The notes under the pieces: generated by a model
Seen by the model: only the letters and a program-made list of their open reading frames with translations
What the model was told of the DNA's origin: nothing
Database searches by the model: none
Shown: positions 16,494-24,936 of the stretch, one piece after another
How the letters are laid out: every line of letters starts with the position of its first letter
Position numbering within the stretch: position 1 is the stretch's first letter
Position numbers and translations under genes: made by a program
Assembly: GCA_016841945.1 (NCBI GenBank)
Contig: JAENYC010000026.1
Location: 1-52,492, forward strand
Source: Haloplasma contractile
GTDB lineage: Bacteria > Bacillota_I > Bacilli_A > Haloplasmatales > Haloplasmataceae
Reading direction: 5' to 3'
DNA: 52,492 bases

Positions 16494-18803
16494 CTATCCT
16501 TCTACCTTTTTATTATTTATTTTCATTATTGTTAAAGCAAATATCGCTACAAATATAAAAATAATAACAGAATAGCTTGCAGCAAGTGCATAACGTTTTG
16601 TATTAAATGCTGTATTAAATACATAAGTTATTAATAAATCGGTGGCGCCTGGATTTCCTAATCTATCAGATGCAGGACCTCCTTGAGTAAGCATGTAAAC
16701 ACCAAACTGATTCAATTGCATCACAAATCCCATAATTAACATTGGTAAAATTGCTTGAAAAATTAACGGTAATGTAATTTTTATAAACATATACATTCTA
16801 GATGCTCCATCCATACGTGCTGCTTCATAATAGTCTTTAGGTATTGATTTTAGAAAACCAAAAGCAACAACCATATAGTAAGGAAAAGAGAACCAAACCA
16901 TCACTAATATTGTTGATATTTTTGCCATTACGGGAGTTGTTAACCAAGAGATATTTGGTATTCCTATTAATCCAATAAGATGGTTAATTAATCCTCCTTC
17001 AGTCTCTAAAAAGCCCTTCCACATTAGTAAGGTAATAACAGTAGGGATAACCCAAGGTAATATATAAATCAATCTATAAATCTTAGCAATCTTAGCATTT
17101 GTCTTCTCCAAAATACTAGCAAGTAATGTTCCAAAGATAAAAGAGAGGAATATAACTGAAAAGGCAAAAATAATTGTCCATAATACCATTTGAAGTAGAC
17201 CATTAACTTCTTCACTAAAAATTTGTTTATAATTTGCTAAACCAATAAATCCAAAATCTCTTAAATTTATTCCACTATAATCTGTCAAAGACAAATAAAT
17301 GTTATGAATAATTGGATAAATATAAAACATTCCTAAAAGAATAATGATTGGCAATAATAAAATAAAAGCTAAAAATTGTTCTTTTTTATTATATTTTTTC
17401 TTTATAACCTTACTTTTTCTTTTAAATTTTAAAAATAAAAATAAACCAAGTAACCCTGTTATTCCTAAGAGACCAAAAATATATAACTGAGAGGGGATCT
17501 CAATATATTCAATAGGGTCATTCATAAAGCTAACATTTTTTTTAATATAATTTGCTAATTCATGTAGTTTGTATTCTGAATCAACTGCATTACCATTTCT
17601 ATCACCAAAGAAAATAGTTTTAAACGTACTGTAAGTTACATCTTGGTTATACCATAATGGTCCCTCAGGAATATTTGGAAAAGGTTCAACATTTTGCCCA
17701 ATTTTACTAATGTTTTTTAATATCTCATCGGATTGTATATAATCACTATTTATAACAGCTAAGTTTGTTGGATTACGTTCGCCAGTTTTTTCTTCATAGC
17801 GATTTCCTGCTTCGATTAATTTTTGTTGATTTTCATCACGAAAAATATATTGCATAAAATCTATAGACTCTTGTAGATTTTTAGTGTATTTATTAATTAC
17901 AAATCCTTCAACTGTTGTTAAAGGCTTAGAGTTTTCAGGTAAAGGCGCTATTCCATAGTCTATATTAGCATTATTAAAGGCTTGTGCTGACCATAATCCA
18001 TAAAAAAACATGGCTACTTTTTCATCACAAAAATCTGAAATGATTTCACTATAATCTTTTTTATTTGGATTGTTTAATACTAATCCTTGAGATTTTAAAT
18101 CTTTAATTTTTCTAACATACTCCAACATACCTTCATTATCTAATCCAATATCATATGAATTATACTCACCATTCGGATATTTTCCATAATAATAGCCCCC
18201 ATATTTTCTTATTAATGGATAATTAAACCACATATCTGTGGCATTAATATATATCCCTCTTCGGATAATATTTCCTTCTTCACTTCTAAGTGTCAATTCA
18301 TCTGCTAAATTAAATAATTGTTCCCAAGTTTTTGGTAAGTTATTTGTCGATATTAAATCTTTATTATAAATTAAGCCATATGTAGAATTGGAGTAACCTA
18401 TACCATAAATTTTATTATTATAAGTAAAAGCATCAAATGCAACATCTGTAAATCTATTAATGAATTCTGCTTCTAAATTTAATGATTGTAAATATCCAGA
18501 TTCTACTAAACCTCCGATATCTGGAGCCTGCATGTAAACAATATCTGGTCTTTCATCTAATTCTGCATTATTTACAAGGGCAGAAGGGACTGTAAAAATT
18601 TCTAATTTCTGATATATCTCAACTTTAATACCTGTTTCCTGTGTAAAATCATCTGCAATCTCTTCCATTACTTGTTTCTCTTCTGGTATTGCTCCAACCC
18701 ATATTCGAATCGTTTGTTCAGATTCTGCTTTAACTTGTCCAAAACTTAAGAAGAAGGTACATATTAAAATGAATGACATAAATAAAATTATTTTTTTTCT
18801 CAT
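16494..18803 (-). CDS. Fused maltodextrin-binding protein and permease (MalE-MalF)
   Basis: 769 residues from the ATG at 18803 (AAGGAGG upstream; another in-frame ATG at 18818 precedes the ribosome site). Residues 1-26 are a signal peptide (cut after V-K-A). Residues about 30-430 are a complete family-1 solute-binding protein (T-I-R-I-W-V-G-A start, Y-G-I-G-Y-S-N-S-T-Y-G-L-I-Y-N-K-D-L in the core). A membrane helix at about 445-467 and a basic stretch lead into a full MalF permease with its EAA loop (YYEAARMDGASR). The frame is continuous with no stop or slippery site, so this is one polypeptide. Binding domain and channel are tethered at 1:1. Confidence 0.9.
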   Translation of the reverse strand: MRKKIILFMSFILICTFFLSFGQVKAESEQTIRIWVGAIPEEKQVMEEIADDFTQETGIKVEIYQKLEIFTVPSALVNNAELDERPDIVYMQAPDIGGLVESGYLQSLNLEAEFINRFTDVAFDAFTYNNKIYGIGYSNSTYGLIYNKDLISTNNLPKTWEQLFNLADELTLRSEEGNIIRRGIYINATDMWFNYPLIRKYGGYYYGKYPNGEYNSYDIGLDNEGMLEYVRKIKDLKSQGLVLNNPNKKDYSEIISDFCDEKVAMFFYGLWSAQAFNNANIDYGIAPLPENSKPLTTVEGFVINKYTKNLQESIDFMQYIFRDENQQKLIEAGNRYEEKTGERNPTNLAVINSDYIQSDEILKNISKIGQNVEPFPNIPEGPLWYNQDVTYSTFKTIFFGDRNGNAVDSEYKLHELANYIKKNVSFMNDPIEYIEIPSQLYIFGLLGITGLLGLFLFLKFKRKSKVIKKKYNKKEQFLAFILLLPIIILLGMFYIYPIIHNIYLSLTDYSGINLRDFGFIGLANYKQIFSEEVNGLLQMVLWTIIFAFSVIFLSFIFGTLLASILEKTNAKIAKIYRLIYILPWVIPTVITLLMWKGFLETEGGLINHLIGLIGIPNISWLTTPVMAKISTILVMVWFSFPYYMVVAFGFLKSIPKDYYEAARMDGASRMYMFIKITLPLIFQAILPMLIMGFVMQLNQFGVYMLTQGGPASDRLGNPGATDLLITYVFNTAFNTKRYALAASYSVIIFIFVAIFALTIMKINNKKVEG

Positions 18804-18824
18804 ATTTCCCTCCTTCAAGATGAA

Positions 18825-19901
18825 TTAAATCATTTTTTTAAATTTTTCTGTTAGTTTTATTGATTCACTAATATTTTCTGTTTGTAAAGTAATAGAAAAG
18901 TTACCCATTTTTAATGTATCAATATTTTGCTCAATTTCATTAAATGACGCGCAATCAATTGCCAAACATACACCGTTTGCATCTTCTATCAGATCCTCTA
19001 AATGTTCAATAGGACGGGGTGCATTAGGATCTGTTGGAAGCCATAAATTAGCAACATTGTTTAAATTACATATTTCCTTGACTAAATACATTGATCTTGA
19101 ATGAGTATGCATATGACCTACCCCAAAATGATCAATTACCTTTTGTGTATGTGGTTTACAGAACTCACGATAAGATTTTGCTGAAATCATACATGCTATA
19201 TCCTCAGACATATTGATAACACCATCACAATAAAACATACCATATTTAGAATTATTTAAATATTTATTAGCAATTGAATAGATATCCTCAGCAAACTTTA
19301 TTGTAGCATCAGCACAAAAGTTTAATAATTCATGTAACTTATCAGGAGAATCATAAAAATCATAGTATATCGCTTCACCACGTAAAGCACCCGCTAAATC
19401 AAGTGGTGAAAAAAAACCTCTCATAAATGGAATGCCACTCTTGGCTGTTATTTTTAACATGATCTCACATATTTGTAAAAACTTTTTATACCATTTAGAC
19501 ATTCCTAGTTCAGGTAATTGTTTCCAATCTTCAATATTTTCTATACTTGGTTTTGACCAACTCGTATCCTTACGAAAATCAATATCACCTGTAACAAACG
19601 CTGAATAATCACCAATACCAAGCATTGGTGATATAATTGGAATCATATTATCATCAATTGACTTTCTTAAAGCATATGATTCTTCTAATAATTCACATAA
19701 TTCAATAGCATATTTTTCTAAATCTGATTCATAATTATACTTGGTTAAGTTAAAGACATTATAAAACTCATAATCTGATGGTGGAAGAGCACGAAAAGTT
19801 ACATTACCACCTTTATGTATAAGTGCATCATTATACATTTTTTTTAACTTTTTCATGGTTTTATCCATATCTGGTTTATAATATTCTAGCTTTTTAAACA
19901 T
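18825..19901 (-). CDS. URO-D superfamily protein (first copy, altered metal motif)
   Basis: 358 residues from an ATG with AGGAG upstream. The fold is again the uroporphyrinogen decarboxylase/methyltransferase type: an F-M-R-G-F-F-S-P-L-D-L-A segment, a CDGV(I)N barrel turn and a late C-L-A-I-D-C strand. Where the other copy has H-S-C-G, this one reads G-H-M-H-T-H-S, so cysteine is replaced by histidine. It is the first gene after the main operon promoter, 7 bases or so before the malEF ribosome site region, which ties it to glucan import. Function unknown; the two copies are only distantly alike. Confidence 0.7.
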   Translation of the reverse strand: MFKKLEYYKPDMDKTMKKLKKMYNDALIHKGGNVTFRALPPSDYEFYNVFNLTKYNYESDLEKYAIELCELLEESYALRKSIDDNMIPIISPMLGIGDYSAFVTGDIDFRKDTSWSKPSIENIEDWKQLPELGMSKWYKKFLQICEIMLKITAKSGIPFMRGFFSPLDLAGALRGEAIYYDFYDSPDKLHELLNFCADATIKFAEDIYSIANKYLNNSKYGMFYCDGVINMSEDIACMISAKSYREFCKPHTQKVIDHFGVGHMHTHSRSMYLVKEICNLNNVANLWLPTDPNAPRPIEHLEDLIEDANGVCLAIDCASFNEIEQNIDTLKMGNFSITLQTENISESIKLTEKFKKMI

Positions 19902-19945
19902 ATTTACATCTCCTATAAAATTAGCATATTTTATACTTTAATTTA

Positions 19946-19990
19946 AGTATATATTTTTATATTTATTTAATCAATAAGGTACCGCTTACA
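19946..19990 (-). promoter_or_regulatory. Promoter and LacI/CcpA-type operator of the transport operon
   Basis: On the minus strand TTGATT (19974-19969) and TATACT (19951-19946) are 17 bases apart. TGTAAGCGGTACCT (19990-19977) ends two bases before the -35 box. It agrees with the catabolite-response consensus TGWAARCGYTWNCW at 13 of 14 positions. Its centre is near -44.5 from the expected start, a position that suits activation as well as repression. Confidence 0.7.
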
Positions 19991-20019
19991 CATTTCAAAA
20001 ACATATCAATATTATCTGA

Positions 20020-22446
20020 TTAATCTTTGATCTTTTTTAAATGCCATATATCTTTTACATATTCATTAATCGTTCTATCACTAGAAAAATAAGATGAGTT
20101 CGCTATATTTTTTAATGCCATTTTACACCATTTTTCTTTATTTTTATATGCTTCATTCGCACTCTGTTGTGCTTGCTTATAAGCATTGAAATCTTTTAGA
20201 ATATAGAATGAATCTTTATTTAATAATTCCTCATATATCATTTGAAATTCATCTTTTTTTACACTTTTAAAAAATCCATTTATAAGCTGGTCAACAACTA
20301 ACTTAATATTTGAATCATTCTCATAAATTTCTCTTGGACAATATCGTTTTTGTTTAATATAATCATTAACTTCTTCAGCAGTTAAACCAAAAATAAATGC
20401 ATTATCTTTTCCTACTAAATTAACAATTTCTATATTTGCTCCATCTAGAGTTCCAAGCGTGATTGCACCATTCATCATAAATTTCATATTACCTGTGCCT
20501 GATGCCTCTTTTGAAGCGGTCGATATTTGTTCAGATATATTAGCAGCAGGAAATAAAAATTCTGCATAACTCACATTATAATTTTCAACAAAAACTACCT
20601 TTATTTTCTGATTTATTTCATTATCTTGATTTACAATTTCCGCAATTGAATTAATTAACTTGATAATTTTCTTAGCCATATTATAACTACTTGCTGCTTT
20701 AGCACCAAATATAAAGGTTTGAGGATAAAAATTTTTATAAAACTCTTTATCTTTTTTTAGTTGATTATATAAGTATAAAATATGTAGCGCATTCATTAAT
20801 TGTCTTTTATATTCATGTAATCTTTTTACTTGTATATCAAATATAGAATTAACATCTAATGTAATACCTTCTTTTTTCTTTATGATATCAGCAAGTTTTT
20901 GTTTCCGTATTTGTTTTACTTTATAAAAATCATATATTAATTGTTCTATTATTATTAATTTGTTTAAACGTTTTAAGCGATTAATATCAGTTATCCAACC
21001 TTTACCAATATACTTATCTAAAAATGATGATAATTCAGGATTACATTGATTAAGCCATCGACGATGTGTAATTCCATTTGTTTTATTATTGAACTTCTTC
21101 GGAAATATGTTATGAAACTCTTTCATCTCCACTTCTTTTAGCAACTTGGTATGTAAATCAGCAACTCCGTTTACACTGAAAGAGCCAACAATACAAAGAT
21201 GAGCCATATGAATCATATTATCATTAACGATTCTTAATTGATTTATTTTATTAATATCATTTGTTCCAAAATGGTTTGTTAATTTTAAATGAAACCATTT
21301 ATCTATCTGCTTAATGATAATATATATTCTAGGCAACAATTCTTGAACAATATTAATTGGCCATTTTTCTAAAGCTTCAGCCATAATGGTATGATTCGTA
21401 TAAGCACAACATCTTTGCGTTATATACCAAGCCTTCTCCCAAGTATATCCTTCTTTATCAATTAGAATCCGCATTAATTCAGGTATTATAAGTGTTGGGT
21501 GGGTATCATTAATATGCAAAACAACCTTTTTATGTAAATTTTCTAATGTATCGTATGTTTTTTTATGTTGTGTAATTATCCTTCCTAAACCTGCACACAC
21601 CAAAAAATACTGTTGTTTTAAACGTAAAATCTTACCTTCTTTAGTCGCATCATCAGGATATAGATTTTCTGAGATTTGCCTAATATCACACTCTATATCT
21701 TTGCCACCCTCATCTAGTGAATAAGGAATGTTAGGTTCGGCTGACCATAAAGTTAAATGATTAATAACTTTTGAATTATATCCAATAATTGGCACATCAT
21801 AGGGAACAGCTTTTACTTTCAAGGTATTTACATGTTTATATCTTATCAAGTCATTATCCATTATTATATGAACATCACCATATAATGGCACTAAGACAAA
21901 CTCATCGTCGTTTCTTGTTTCCCAAATGAAGTCATGATCTAGCCATCTTTCAGGTAGTTCTACTTGATATCCATTAACAAATTTTTGTTGAAAAAAACCT
22001 AAACGATACCTAATGCACATTCCATTTCCAGGATAGGATAATGTTGCGATAGAATCTAGAAAACATGCTGCTAATCGTCCTAAACCACCATTACCTAACC
22101 CAATATCACTTTCATGATGTTCAATTTCGTTTAAATCTATTCCCATATCTTTCATTGCTTCATAGACAATAGAATAAATACTTAGATTCATTAAATTATT
22201 TGTGAGTAATCTTCCCATCAAAAATTCCATAGAAAAGTAATAAACTTGTTTCAATTTTTGTTTCTTTATTATATCTTGTGTCTTAATCAAATCTGGTTTA
22301 ATATTCTCTTTAACTAATTTTGCTAATACATGATACTTTTCATCAATTGTTGAATTGTTGATTTCTTTTTGATATATAGAAACCATTTTTCTTTTATATG
22401 CCTCAATAAAAGATTCTTTATTATTAAATATCTTCAACCTCTTCAC
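20020..22446 (-). CDS. glgP: Alpha-glucan (glycogen/maltodextrin) phosphorylase
   Basis: 808 residues, normal for GT35. It releases glucose-1-phosphate from the non-reducing ends of alpha-1,4-glucans, using pyridoxal phosphate. The cofactor lysine is Lys655 in E-A-S-G-T-G-N-M-K; the catalytic-site segments G-L-G-N-G-G-L-G-R-L-A and HINDTHPTL are present. No signal peptide. It follows the maltosyltransferase gene by 51 bases and probably shares its promoter. With the maltosyltransferase it forms an intracellular maltodextrin breakdown pair. Direct glycogen use is also possible, but no glycogen synthesis gene is in the window. Confidence 0.93.
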   Translation of the reverse strand: MKRLKIFNNKESFIEAYKRKMVSIYQKEINNSTIDEKYHVLAKLVKENIKPDLIKTQDIIKKQKLKQVYYFSMEFLMGRLLTNNLMNLSIYSIVYEAMKDMGIDLNEIEHHESDIGLGNGGLGRLAACFLDSIATLSYPGNGMCIRYRLGFFQQKFVNGYQVELPERWLDHDFIWETRNDDEFVLVPLYGDVHIIMDNDLIRYKHVNTLKVKAVPYDVPIIGYNSKVINHLTLWSAEPNIPYSLDEGGKDIECDIRQISENLYPDDATKEGKILRLKQQYFLVCAGLGRIITQHKKTYDTLENLHKKVVLHINDTHPTLIIPELMRILIDKEGYTWEKAWYITQRCCAYTNHTIMAEALEKWPINIVQELLPRIYIIIKQIDKWFHLKLTNHFGTNDINKINQLRIVNDNMIHMAHLCIVGSFSVNGVADLHTKLLKEVEMKEFHNIFPKKFNNKTNGITHRRWLNQCNPELSSFLDKYIGKGWITDINRLKRLNKLIIIEQLIYDFYKVKQIRKQKLADIIKKKEGITLDVNSIFDIQVKRLHEYKRQLMNALHILYLYNQLKKDKEFYKNFYPQTFIFGAKAASSYNMAKKIIKLINSIAEIVNQDNEINQKIKVVFVENYNVSYAEFLFPAANISEQISTASKEASGTGNMKFMMNGAITLGTLDGANIEIVNLVGKDNAFIFGLTAEEVNDYIKQKRYCPREIYENDSNIKLVVDQLINGFFKSVKKDEFQMIYEELLNKDSFYILKDFNAYKQAQQSANEAYKNKEKWCKMALKNIANSSYFSSDRTINEYVKDIWHLKKIKD

Positions 22447-22497
22447 CTCTATCTTTTCTATGATAATAACATTCCTTAATACATAGAGAGTTAAACA

Positions 22498-24579
22498 TCA
22501 CAATTTAACTATTTGAACTTCTCCAGGGTATAACTGTATCTTAATGGTATCTTGTGTTACGATTGGTTTTTTACTATTTTCATATAAAGAAAACAATAAA
22601 AAGATTTCTTGAGCGTAACTATTAATTTTTTTTCTTATCTTACTAATACTAGCTATTGCTTTTGTAGATTTATAACAATCAATATTTGCAAAAATAAATA
22701 AAACATTACTTCCTTCTATATATGATAAACCGATACACTTTGTTTCTTTATCTATAAAATCAATTGACATATAATTGTCCAAATTTGTTATGGTTTGAAC
22801 ATATTTTTTTCTTATATTAGTCACTTTCTCTAACACTTTAGGTATGAACCATCGATCTTCATTTAAATAATGAAAAGCATATTTATCAAATAAGGCAAGC
22901 TTCATATAATAGGGATCGTTATTATCCAACATATATAATGAGTTCGGTTCTACATCTAGTCCTGTATTGATTGGTTGTTTTTCATAAACCTCTTGTCCTG
23001 AATTAATAAAAGGAATTGAATTGGGTATAAACATGTTTAAAACCGTCAACATATTTGACAAGACAATCCCACCTTCCCTAGAAGCTAAACGTGGTGTATC
23101 ATGTGTTTCTCCACATGCAAATATTGGACAAGGATTTTGAATTATATGACTTATAAAGCCTTTTAATTTACCCTCTTTAATACGTGCTTCGTGAAAAAAA
23201 CTATCTCCAATTATCATATTGTATCCTAATTGCTTGGCTCCTTTAGCATTTGATGTATCCAATTCTTCTGCGATAAAACAAAAATCAGGATTAATACTAC
23301 GTGCTTTATGAATAATTAATTCTAATAAATTAGTAGGCAAAGCATGCCCCATATCAACTCGAGCCCCATCAATCCCAAATTTTTTTTGATAAAATGGAAT
23401 AACTTCACTTAGCGTTTCCCATAAAAGTTTATTAGGTTTATTTCCTTGATAATAATTGCATTTTATTATATCAAATAAAATATAAGGAGGTATATCCTCT
23501 ACATTTTTAAAATATTGTCTTAATTCTCCCTGTGACTTAATCGGATGATCTTCATATAATCTAAAAAAAGTAATATCTGTCCACGGAGGTTGTGGATCAT
23601 TAATGTGATCTGAAAATGCAGGAGCAATTTGTATATTAAACTCCTTCTTCACTAAATCTAAAAAAGACAATGTATCATCTTCTTTATAGATATTGATTAA
23701 CTTATCATAACTTTCTTTACTCAGTTTTCTAGGATTATGCGAAAACTTAAAGATATGTCTTCTAACTTCCTCAGATTGATAGATTTTACTTAATACATTT
23801 GGAGTAGGTGCTACAATGTCACCTAAATCAGGTACAATAGGAGGAGCATAATTTTCATATTCATCACATTTAATCCAATAGAACCATTCCGGATGTTCCA
23901 TAACTAAATCATTATCTACAGCTTGTGTTCTTGGTATAAAATCTATGATTACTTTAATATTAATTGAATGACATGCTTCTATAAATGCAGCAAATTCATC
24001 TTCAACAGAAAAAGAATCTCCAGTAAGTGGATCTTTTAAATTGGGATCTATTTCAAAAAAATTAGAAATACTATAAGGTGAGCCTAAATCACCTTTCTTA
24101 TTTTTCAAAGAGTATTTAGAAATTGGTAACAAATATAATACATCTACACCCATTTTTTTAAGTAAAGGTAATAAAGCTAAAGATTTAATAAAAGTACCTG
24201 TTTCTTTTAATCCATTACTATTTCTTATTTCTAAAACTCCATTTTGATTATGATCCCATGCTGTTGAGGTGCGAATCATCATAGAATAGACTACACTATT
24301 TTTTATCCAATCTCCTCCACTATAAGAGAAGTCTGAATATTTAAAATTATCATGCTTATTATCTTGATCATTTTTAACATAAGAACTTATAACTTCATAA
24401 TAAAATTTAAAAGGATTGACATATAATTCACCATCTTCTTTTACTATCAATTCATTTCCAGAATAGTTCCATGTATTCCATAAATCAGGAATTGCATATT
24501 TGTATAATATTGGTTTATCTATATTTTCTCTTAATATTTGCATCAATTCATGTAATTTGCTACAAGACTTTTCTTCCAT
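22498..24579 (-). CDS. GH13 maltosyltransferase (Thermotoga MTase type)
   Basis: 693 residues. It is not a generic amylase: long stretches recall Thermotoga maritima maltosyltransferase, e.g. DWIKNSVVY (90-98), L-L-P-L-L-K-K-M-G-V-D-V-L-Y-L-L-P (137-152), IIDFIPRTQAVDNDLV (211-226) and INDPQPPWTDITFFRLY (326-342). Catalytic residues are Asp409 (D-G-A-R-V-D-M-G-H), Glu438 (F-I-A-E-E-L-D) and Asp494 (E-T-H-D-T-P-R). The enzyme moves maltosyl units between alpha-1,4-glucans, giving chains that phosphorylase can use. It ends in TGA, evidence that UGA is a stop here. The comparison is from memory. Confidence 0.8.
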   Translation of the reverse strand: MEEKSCSKLHELMQILRENIDKPILYKYAIPDLWNTWNYSGNELIVKEDGELYVNPFKFYYEVISSYVKNDQDNKHDNFKYSDFSYSGGDWIKNSVVYSMMIRTSTAWDHNQNGVLEIRNSNGLKETGTFIKSLALLPLLKKMGVDVLYLLPISKYSLKNKKGDLGSPYSISNFFEIDPNLKDPLTGDSFSVEDEFAAFIEACHSINIKVIIDFIPRTQAVDNDLVMEHPEWFYWIKCDEYENYAPPIVPDLGDIVAPTPNVLSKIYQSEEVRRHIFKFSHNPRKLSKESYDKLINIYKEDDTLSFLDLVKKEFNIQIAPAFSDHINDPQPPWTDITFFRLYEDHPIKSQGELRQYFKNVEDIPPYILFDIIKCNYYQGNKPNKLLWETLSEVIPFYQKKFGIDGARVDMGHALPTNLLELIIHKARSINPDFCFIAEELDTSNAKGAKQLGYNMIIGDSFFHEARIKEGKLKGFISHIIQNPCPIFACGETHDTPRLASREGGIVLSNMLTVLNMFIPNSIPFINSGQEVYEKQPINTGLDVEPNSLYMLDNNDPYYMKLALFDKYAFHYLNEDRWFIPKVLEKVTNIRKKYVQTITNLDNYMSIDFIDKETKCIGLSYIEGSNVLFIFANIDCYKSTKAIASISKIRKKINSYAQEIFLLFSLYENSKKPIVTQDTIKIQLYPGEVQIVKL

Positions 24580-24605
24580 CTTCTTCCATCATTCCTTTCG
24601 CTATC

Positions 24606-24650
24606 ATTATAGCACTTAATTTAAATAAAATATTTATGTAAACCGTTCCA
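24606..24650 (-). promoter_or_regulatory. Promoter and operator of the maltosyltransferase-phosphorylase unit
   Basis: A perfect TATAAT (24611-24606) lies 17 bases from a poor -35 box, AATATT (24634-24629). The operator TGTAAACCGTTCCA (24637-24650, plus strand) ends two bases before the -35 box. Together with the site at 19977-19990 it fits TGTAARCSGTWCCW. A poor -35 box with an upstream site suggests activation. Confidence 0.65.
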
Positions 24651-24702
24651 TATTTAAAATTATTTTAATATAATCTATAGTAAACTTACAATATGTTAAT
24701 AG

Positions 24703-24732
24703 AAAAGAACTGAAATATGTATTCAGTCCTTT
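24703..24732 (-). terminator. Terminator between the NERD gene and the glucan genes
   Basis: AAAAGAACTGAA (24703-24714) pairs with TTCAGTCCTTT (24722-24732), one G-U pair in the minus-strand RNA. Ts follow on that strand. It lies 205 bases after the NERD gene stop. Confidence 0.6.
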
Positions 24733-24936
24733 AAATTTATCTTTAATGAATTTTCAGATTTGTAATAAACAAGTAGACCACTATTCTGTAAAATATAAGC
24801 GATAGTTTATTCATTACAAGCCAACAGTAATTTTTTCAATAGCTAAATGACATTATTTTTTAACTTATTAAACATTCATTTAATAAGGAAACAAATATAT
24901 TTAGTATTTTAATGACTCAATAAGCTTCTATTTTCT

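Larger units (their letters stand above)
24580..24936 (-). other. 357-bp region between the NERD gene and the maltosyltransferase
   Basis: It contains the promoter/operator at 24606-24650, a terminator hairpin at 24703-24732 and a perfect inverted repeat CTTATTAAA-CATTCA-TTTAATAAG at 24864-24887 of unknown role. I see no other gene or signal in it. Confidence 0.6.
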
